A stretch of 64,000 bases of DNA, from the NCBI GenBank assembly GCA_029215795.1, contig JARDYH010000002.1, positions 367,255,570 through 367,319,569 of the forward strand, written 5' to 3'. A program made the translations under genes and the position numbers. Below the pieces are notes generated by a model. The model did no database searches, was not told the origin of the DNA, and was given only the letters and a program-made list of their open reading frames with translations. This DNA is from Anniella stebbinsi (lineage: Eukaryota > Chordata > Lepidosauria > Squamata > Anniellidae). Each line of letters begins with the position of its first letter. The first letter of the stretch is position 1. Of the stretch, positions 12,950-19,600 are shown one piece after another.

Positions 12950-14265
12950 TGGATGACTTTCAGTTGTTGAGGCCCAACGCTACAGACAAAGTGGCAGTTG
13001 GCTCCTTGTCCATCATGGTCTATTATATCTCATCAGGAGGGGATGGTCCAGCTGGGTCCAAGGGGGTTAGAGAGTCCTCCTTGAGAAAGGGGGTGGGGGG
13101 TGGAACCACAGTAATTAAAACAGGCAGTTGTTAGGCCACTCTTGAAAAAGCCTACACTGGACCTGGAGAACGTTCACAGCTATAAACCTGTTGGCAACAT
13201 TCGCTTCCTGGGCAAGGTGCTTGAGCAGGTGGTTGCCTTGGCCCTGATCTTTCAAGCCCGCACGGTCTCTGGCATTCTGACACAGGGCACTCCGAATCAG
13301 GGAGACTCTTTTCATTGCAGCAAATCCCACAGTAGAAGCTTAATGGCCGCACTTTTTGGGAATCATGCAGCTGGTGACAAGTAGCCGTAGGCTCCATAAG
13401 TAATTCCAAAGCTAACAACTATGACCGCGCCAGAGATCCATTCAACTTGGTTTCCCATGGTTGAGACTACAGGGCAAAGGCCTCGGAAGTTTCCTGGCTT
13501 AATCCATCCCGGGCAATCCAAGACAAGGGTTCTAGCCACACCCACAGAGTTCCATCTCGAAATCTTTGTTGGGACCTCCACGCTACATGGGCCAAAGCCT
13601 TTCAAATCCAAGAGTCAAGGCAGGCTCAAGAGTAAGCCCAGAGTCACCTCACACACAGAGAGATTTTGACGACCATAGCTGCAACTTTGGTGTCTCCACC
13701 TACTTGGGTCGAAATCCATAGCAAGCAAGAACTCATGGTCCATGAAGAGCAGAGCAGTACTTTTCACGGCAAGTTCTCCATTCTGCCCTCCAGGGGTGAC
13801 GCTTCAACCTCTGGGATACCTCTGACCCCCCTCCCCCCCGAACCCCTTTCAGGGTCTCACGGAGAAGCCGCCAAGCTATCAGGGTTGATTGAACCTTGCC
13901 GCTGGACAGGTGGAACCTCACTGCTGCCTGCTTTCCTCTGAGAACGCTGACGGAGATCAGCTCACACGGATTCTGGCGTTCCACAGGCTGAATAGGCCAA
14001 ACCCTTCCACACCGCTTCTGATCAGGTTCTGGCCATAAACCCGTGAGGCCCATTGCAGCGCTGGAGCTGGGCCAGACCAGTAATTGCTGGCCAACTCCAG
14101 ACATTCTTGAATGGAACTGATTATCTAGATCCATTTCAATCAAGATTCGTTTGAGGATGGAGTTTGCCTTGGTTGCCCTGTAGGATGACCTTTGCTGAGA
14201 GAGGGACAGGGAGAGTGTGACCCCGCAGATTGTCTTGGACCTCACAGTGGCTTTCGATACCATCA
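12950..14265 (+). mobile_element. L2-type LINE, left part of the Polinton's host repeat
   Basis: The plus strand gives decayed L2 ORF2 text: KPTLDLENVHSYKPVGNI near 13150, FLGKVLEQVVA near 13205, then after a foreign insertion YLDPF near 14128. It runs to the VAFDTIN motif, which ends exactly at the Polinton junction. The reading resumes at 29963 on the other side of the element, so the Polinton landed inside this LINE. Compare the better preserved L2 at 60580-63760. Confidence 0.85.
13248..14083. other. Unclassified ~0.84-kb insertion within the L2
   Basis: L2 similarity stops after 13242 and returns near 14084. The segment is flanked by TGGCC on both sides (13243-13247 and near 14084-14090), a possible 5-bp duplication. 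I see no TG...CA ends, inverted termini or recognisable protein. Minus-strand open frames of about 80-190 codons are present but not identifiable. Confidence 0.4.
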
Positions 14266-14271
14266 ACCATG
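14266..14271. repeat. Left 6-bp target-site duplication ACCATG
   Basis: ACCATG directly precedes the element and recurs directly after it at 29963-29968. Removing the element and one copy leaves a continuous L2 reading frame. A 6-bp duplication is characteristic of Polintons. Confidence 0.96.
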
Positions 14272-14315
14272 AGTAGTTATAGGCCCTACTTGCTGTCAAA
14301 ATTATGCAAATGAGG
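14272..14315 (+). promoter_or_regulatory. Probable replication origin, left end: AGTAGT terminus plus octamer
   Basis: The first six bases are a tandem triplet AGT-AGT. A perfect octamer ATGCAAAT lies at element positions 33-40 (14304-14311). Protein-primed replicons such as adenoviruses and phi29 use short terminal repeats for the jump-back step. Adenovirus origins place an Oct-1 (NFIII) site at a very similar distance from the end. The motif and spacing are seen; the function is inferred. The right end has the same arrangement. Confidence 0.6.
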
Positions 14316-14347
14316 CCACATGACCGGAAGTAAACAAAACCCCGTGA

Positions 14348-14720
14348 CCGGAAGTGACGTCACCACCTGTCAAAACAAAACCGCGTGACCGGAAGTAAAC
14401 AAACATCACGTGACCGGAAATGACGTCATCGCCTGTCAAAACAAAACCGCGTGACCAGTATTGACGAATGTAAACAAACGCCATGTGGCCGGAACCGGAA
14501 GTGACGTAGGTATGCAACCCCCTCTTGTGGCCGGAACCGGAAGTGACGTAGGTATGCAACCCCCTCTTGTGGCCGGAACCGGAAGTGACATAGGTAAACA
14601 AACGCCATGTGGCTGGAACCAGTAGTGACGAATGTAAACAAACCCCCAGTGGACGGAACCGGTAGTGACATAGTTAATCAAACCCCCCATGTGGCCGGAA
14701 ACGGTAGTGACGAATGTAAA
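14348..14720 (+). promoter_or_regulatory. Enhancer-like array in left terminal repeat (CRE, ETS, forkhead, E-box)
   Basis: Perfect palindromic CRE sites (TGACGTCA) occur at 14355-14362 and 14421-14428. ETS cores (CCGGAAGT) recur, one abutting the first CRE at 14348. Forkhead-like GTAAACAAA occurs at least six times, and CACGTG E-boxes recur as CACGTGACC. The units repeat every ~40-60 bp. The repeat also contains the start of the left-end gene, so this probably serves as its promoter or enhancer. Confidence 0.6.
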
Positions 14721-14786
14721 CAAACCCCAGGTGGCCGGAACCGGTTCAACAGTAACACGGGCCCCTCTGGGTGACACGTCCTGTAG

Positions 14787-14806
14787 GAACATGTCCAGGC
14801 ATGTCT
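14787..14806 (+). promoter_or_regulatory. Perfect p53 response element, left copy 1
   Basis: Two decamers, GAACATGTCC and AGGCATGTCT, lie head to tail with no spacer. Each fits RRRCWWGYYY at all ten positions. Two further copies exist in the element (14871-14890 and 29527-29546). Binding has not been tested. Confidence 0.7.
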
Positions 14807-14870
14807 CCCCACAGCCCCTCAGCGGTTGGCTAAGGAATAACACGGGGCTGTCTGGGTGACACGTCTGTAG

Positions 14871-14890
14871 GAACATGCCCAGGCATGTCT
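14871..14890 (+). promoter_or_regulatory. Perfect p53 response element, left copy 2
   Basis: Decamers GAACATGCCC and AGGCATGTCT, no spacer, both matching the consensus. It lies 84 bp from copy 1 in the duplicated unit and 160 bp upstream of the ATG at 15050. That is the same distance as in the right repeat. A CCAAT box lies between them at 14944-14948. Confidence 0.7.
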
Positions 14891-15049
14891 CCCCACAGCT
14901 CCTCAGCGGTTGGCTAAGGAATAGCTCGTGACCTGCCCCCCGGCCAATAGGAAGAGGTTTCAGAGCCCCCAACACTAGGACAGGGCGTGCGGTGCTTTTC
15001 AGACAGCCAGGGCAAGCCGTCGGTCACAGTTGCTGATTTTTGGAAGAAC

Positions 15050-16105
15050 ATGGAATCCCCCAGCACCCCGATGAGGCCTACGGAATTTTCTACCCCGAAG
15101 GCATCAGGCAGGCCTAAACCCAGAAAGTGGTATATCAGTACCAGCTCTGACGATGAACAGTTCCCACCAACAAAGACCCCAGAGGAGGAAGAGAAAGATA
15201 TCGCGAATATATGGCAAAGCTTATTGGATTCAATTTCATTAGAAAACTCTATAATGCAGGTAAAACAGCTTTTTACACCTTTTTCTGGGGGCTATTTGTA
15301 TGGGAAACCACTTGTAAGGTTTAAAGAAGATTACAAGTCTTCTTAACTTTCCAGGAGCCAGCTGCAGATGCTGGAGCAGCTCAAGAATCTGAAAAGTCTG
15401 GCAGCACTAATGCACAACCGTCACCTACAGAACTCTGGAACGTGGCTTCTGCAGGCAACATTCACATTCAGGTGTGTGTGTGTGAGAGTCTGTGTGTCTG
15501 TGTCCTGTATAAAAAGTTTTCCCAAAAAATAATGTTAATAATTTTAAAATATCTTTTAGGCTCCTGAAGCATTGGCAACCAATCAGCCTGCTCATCTCAC
15601 ACTGAAAAATCTTCTTGGACTACAGATTGATGAAGCACAGTATATTTTACCAAGACAGCAACGTGGAGCTATGCGTGGCATTGTCAGAGCCACCATTTAT
15701 GGCATTTTGAAACACTGCCTAAACCAGTATCTGTATGAGAGCTGTATCGGATGTACTATTCAAGCACCTGGGCAGAGCGCTCACGAATGTACAACATGGA
15801 CAGAAATGGACATTTCCCAGAAATTACGCATTCTTTGTGCAAAACTGTGGTTTCAGCCTGTGTTGCATATTGTTATTCTCATTGCTTATTCTCTAAAATG
15901 TCTTGCTTTGACCTCAGAGAACGTGGACCAGGTCTTAATTCTGACTACAGAGATTAGTAGATCTGTAAATCCACGTACGTAGGTTGAAAAAATTATGAAG
16001 CCATCTGACCATACCTATCTTCAACGTGTAGAACGGGGAATCAAAAATCGGCACTATAAGTCATTTCTTACCACTGTAAATGCAGTTTTTAGAAATTCTG
16101 TATAA
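15050..16105 (+). pseudogene. Left-end spliced gene of unknown function, with in-frame stop
   Basis: Three exons join in phase 0: 15050-15259 (donor CAG/GTAAAA), 15355-15471 (acceptor TTTCCAG, donor CAG/GTGTGT) and 15560 onward (acceptor ATCTTTTAG). No ATG opens the upstream GTG-led frame, so the first ATG (15050, strong AACATGG context) is chosen. The first 26 codons lie in the terminal repeat and match the right-end gene. Exon 1 ends in an acidic Asp/Glu-rich stretch. Exon 3 carries a C-x2-C-x9-H-x-C motif (CIGCTIQAPGQSAHEC, near 15740-15790) that could bind zinc. A TAG at 15980-15982 interrupts the frame, which otherwise continues 40 more codons to a TAA at 16103. AATAAA follows at 16149. 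I do not recognise the protein. Its terminal position suggests an early regulatory role, but that is inference. Confidence 0.7.
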
Positions 16106-16148
16106 ATTCCTTCATTGTTAAAGTGTTTTGCATCATCGGGAATCAAAA

Positions 16149-16154
16149 AATAAA
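16149..16154 (+). terminator. Poly(A) signal of left-end gene
   Basis: AATAAA 44 bp after the final stop of the left-end gene. Confidence 0.6.
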
Positions 16155-16199
16155 GAAAAGCAGAGCTGCTTGCAAGCAAAGGGTTGATTATATTTTTTT

Positions 16200-16440
16200 C
16201 CACCACACATAAGCCTATTACCATGGGGTGGGGTGGGGTGGGGTGGCAGGATCTATGACCCGGGGCATTTTTCCAAGACATAATACCACCAGGGTTGGGT
16301 GAGGTGTCAGGAGTTAAACAATGAAGGGTTTGGCTATGGTAGCACTTGGGACATTTTTCCAGGCCCCTAGGACATAAACCTATCACTGTTGTGTGGGGTG
16401 TTAGGATCTGACAATTAAGGGGTGGCAATGGAGCCATTTT
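16200..16440. repeat. Degenerate ~70-95-bp repeats, intergenic
   Basis: Three diverged units contain CATAA.CCTAT or CATAATACCACC followed by GTGGGGTG-type text (near 16207, 16279 and 16373), with GGCATTTTTCCA / GACATTTTTCCA between them. They lie just upstream of the polymerase promoter. The minus-strand open frame across them looks incidental. Confidence 0.5.
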
Positions 16441-16496
16441 CATTACAAAGGCTTACACCTTGAGGGCCCTGAAGATGGTGAATATTTTAAATCAGC

Positions 16497-16556
16497 CAAT
16501 GAGGGACTACAAAGCCTAGGCAGAGGGGCCGCATCCTGAGCTGAAGCTGTATAAAG
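16497..16556 (+). promoter_or_regulatory. Probable polymerase-gene promoter (CCAAT + TATA)
   Basis: CCAAT at about 16497-16501 and TATAAAG at 16550-16556, ~50 bp apart. The short first exon with its ATG and splice donor follows at 16616-16625. Confidence 0.6.
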
Positions 16557-16615
16557 ACACAGAGCACAAGGGGCTAGCCGCCGTTGGTTTCTGGAGGAAT
16601 CAGAAGTTATCCTGC

Positions 16616-19600
16616 ATGAAAAATGGTGAGTGGTTTTGTCTATTGCTTCAACTGACTTTTTTAAAAAAATAAATTGTTTCTGCTTATTTATCGCAGTTAA
16701 ATATCCTAAATACAAGCTTGTTTTAATTTTGATTGGGTTGGCAGTGTTTTGATTTGGGGGTAGAAACTAGTTTTTTGCATGATAAAAAGAATTGGTCCAA
16801 ACAGATGACTGGGATGATTGATGACTGGGGTGTATTCAAGAGAATGTAGATACTTTTACTTAAATATAAGGTGTTTTACGTTTATCACTATGAATCTTTT
16901 AAAATTGGGGCTATAAGCTGGGTTATGGCAGCACCTTATCCCAGGCACAAGCATGCTGCCACTTTAATTAAAACCCAAGTTCCTCACTTTTTTGTTTTAA
17001 GGTAATTCACAACCCCAGTGATTTTACCATGCAGAGGCCTTTTTAGTACAGTTCAACACATTTTCATTACATTGAATAAAGTAGTGATTAAATAAACTCA
17101 AAATATGTATTTTAATACACAGACACAGCAGTAAAAAATAGCCATTTCAGAGTGCAACATGTAACAAAAACAGCCAGGCATTTTGCACTCAGTCGATAGG
17201 GTGGTTTCTTGATCTTAAGCGTGCTTAAAAAACCATTTTCCTGTGATAAAGAGAATAAAACAGTTTTGGTTAAGAAGTACAGCATTAGCACAGTTTGCCT
17301 TTCACACAATTTCCACAAAGGAGACATACCCAGCCTCCATTTTCATTGATCCACTGTGCCTTGGTGTTGAGTATATATTCTGTCATGAATTTAGCCATCT
17401 GCCTGGTGTTTTCATGAGTCATAGGAATTCCGCGAGTTTGTAGTTTCTTTACGAGAATGCCCCCAAACAGAAAAATTGTTAAAATACGTCCCCAATTTAT
17501 TTCTCCATCAGCAAATTCTCCTTCCATCACAAGATTGAAAATTCTACAGGCATCATCCACAGAATTAAGTTCAAGAGTGTCCATAAGTGACCATAGCTCC
17601 TTGTCAGCAAAATCGTGATTTGTTGAGGTAAGTTTCTGTAAAATCAGGGGTGTTCTGTGTTGAGATGTTTGTCCAGAAGTACAGTTCAAATAGTTTTCAA
17701 AGCATTTGTAAATATAATCAAACGATACAGGAGCCATTGCCCTTGGCGGTATAGTGAAAAATGATCAAGGAATTGCCCACTCTTTGTATTGTATCTGGTC
17801 TCATGTGGGCAGGTCTCAACATGCCCCAAGGAGACTGGCCCCTGCTGCATACTCAAAATACTTGTGTTTTACAGATCGTGAAATGTCTTCCCCAAAGAAA
17901 AACATTCTACCAGTGAGCCAGAGACCCATACCGGGGGCTTCACACACTGAAAATCAAGGTAAAGACAAACATGATTATTTTTGGGTTATTTTGTTAGACA
18001 GACTGTCATGAATATTTTTTGTAAATGCTTAATGTTTATTTTTTTAAAACAACCAGGCCCCGCACCTCAAGATTCAAAAAGTGAGCCATCGCCCAAGGCA
18101 CATGATGACCCCCAAACTTCAAAAAATAAACCACCATCACCACGGGTGCCACCAAAGCCACAAGAGGACCCCCAAGCTTCAAAGAGCGACAGACCCGGAG
18201 GACACGGTCAAGCAAAAAGAAAACTCAAACACCTCACAGCAAACACTTTAGAAACATCACCACTTAAAAAACAGAAGCTGGTCCTTGCTGTCCCTTCTTC
18301 TACTTCCTATAATGACTCGCTTGCAAAGCTCATGCAAGATGTTATGGCATCTTTGAGTGCCGGCTTACTGAGACCCCATGCCTTAAAAAAATATGTGAAA
18401 ACTGCCCAGGCTAAAATTTCTGTCATACAAAAAGGTTTGGACAGGCAGCAAGGAGCAGGACGGCTGAAGAAACGTAGCCGCACACACAAAGAGCTAGCAT
18501 TAAAATACATGTCAAAGTGTATTAGGAATGCTAAACGTATGAAAGTAGGGGTGAAAAGAAGCCCCTCGCTGTTAAAACTTTTAAGACAAATCAGAGACAC
18601 TAGGGCTCCAAAGGCCTCTCCGACCACTTCCTGCAATGTGGACCCCCCACAAGCCACCCAGATTCCTGATTTAGAGGCTGAGGGGTCAGCCATTCTGAGT
18701 GCGGATGAATCCCCTACAGACCCCAGACTAGGCACCCCAGAAACCCAGGAGGAACACCCTCTAACCCCCAATGAATTGCCAAGAGTTTATCTGGAGAGGC
18801 TGAATAGTTGGGAATGGCATTCACCACGCCAACCCATTTCTCGATACGGAGAAACCTTCAGGTTTGCCAACCTGGAGCAATTAAACCATCCACTGCTGGT
18901 GCAAGAGGCAATCCAAGAGGCTGTACAGGGCCTGCTTGATGATCTTTACGTGAGGTTACATGATGAGGATCTTGTTCAATTACGTCTAGATGGCGGAATA
19001 CTAAATGACGCTCTCTTCACTGTGAGGAGGGTCAGAGGGGGCCTGCATGCTTCAGATCTGATGGACAACCTCGCAAACCTTATGCAGAGCAATGCGGAGA
19101 TCCACCTTCATGGGACATTGCGCTTAAATGTATGGGTTATCCGTAACAGTGGAGGACGGGGCTATAGAGTTATAAGTACTCTGCTTCACAGCCAGTTAGT
19201 GCAAAAGAAAAGGCGTTTTTTAGCGGATCTAAACAGTACTGGTAACAATCTGTGTTTTGGTGGGAGTCTCTTGGCAGTTATGGCCCCACAAAGGCCCACC
19301 TTTGGGGAGTTAATAGATGGGGCGAGGCAGCTGTATAGAGAGCTTGGGTTTCCCGAAGATGACAAGATAATGCTGAGTGATGTGATTGCCTTTGAAAGGC
19401 ATTTCAAAGTAAATATTGCCGTGGTCCTGCACGGGACTAAGGGCTGGGAGATATTCAGGACTGGGGCCCCTGTACACACCCAAACTTTTCACCTACTGCT
19501 GCATGATGAGCATTACTATGGGATTCTAAACGCCAAAGCATTCTTTGGTAGTAAAAATTATTGTAGCGTCTGCGGCAATGTATACAGCCATAGTCACAAA

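Larger units (their letters stand above)
14272..15127 (+). repeat. Left terminal inverted repeat
   Basis: 856 bp matching the reverse complement of 29290-29962. It is longer than the right copy because it has an extra ~84-bp tandem unit (about 14753-14836 repeated at 14837-14920) and extra ~42-bp GTGGCCGGAACCGG-type units (spaced 42 bp at 14487, 14529 and 14571). Most substitutions between the two repeats are CG to TG/CA, typical of methylated CpG decay. The inner end reaches 78 bp into the coding region of the left-end gene. Confidence 0.93.

Noticed and set aside
14290..14303. Nuclear factor I site next to the octamer, as in adenovirus origins
   Set aside because: The text TTGCTGTCAA lacks the TTGGC/GCCAA half-sites, so the parallel is limited to the octamer and the terminal triplets.
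14302..14975. Long minus-strand open frames with internal repeats (for example 14436-14975)
   Set aside because: They lie in the repetitive terminal repeat, and their 'repeat protein' is simply the regulatory units translated. No start context or domain.
16054..16443. 129-codon minus-strand open frame between the left-end gene and the polymerase
   Set aside because: It overlaps degenerate intergenic repeats and the 3' part of the left-end gene; no domain or splice support.
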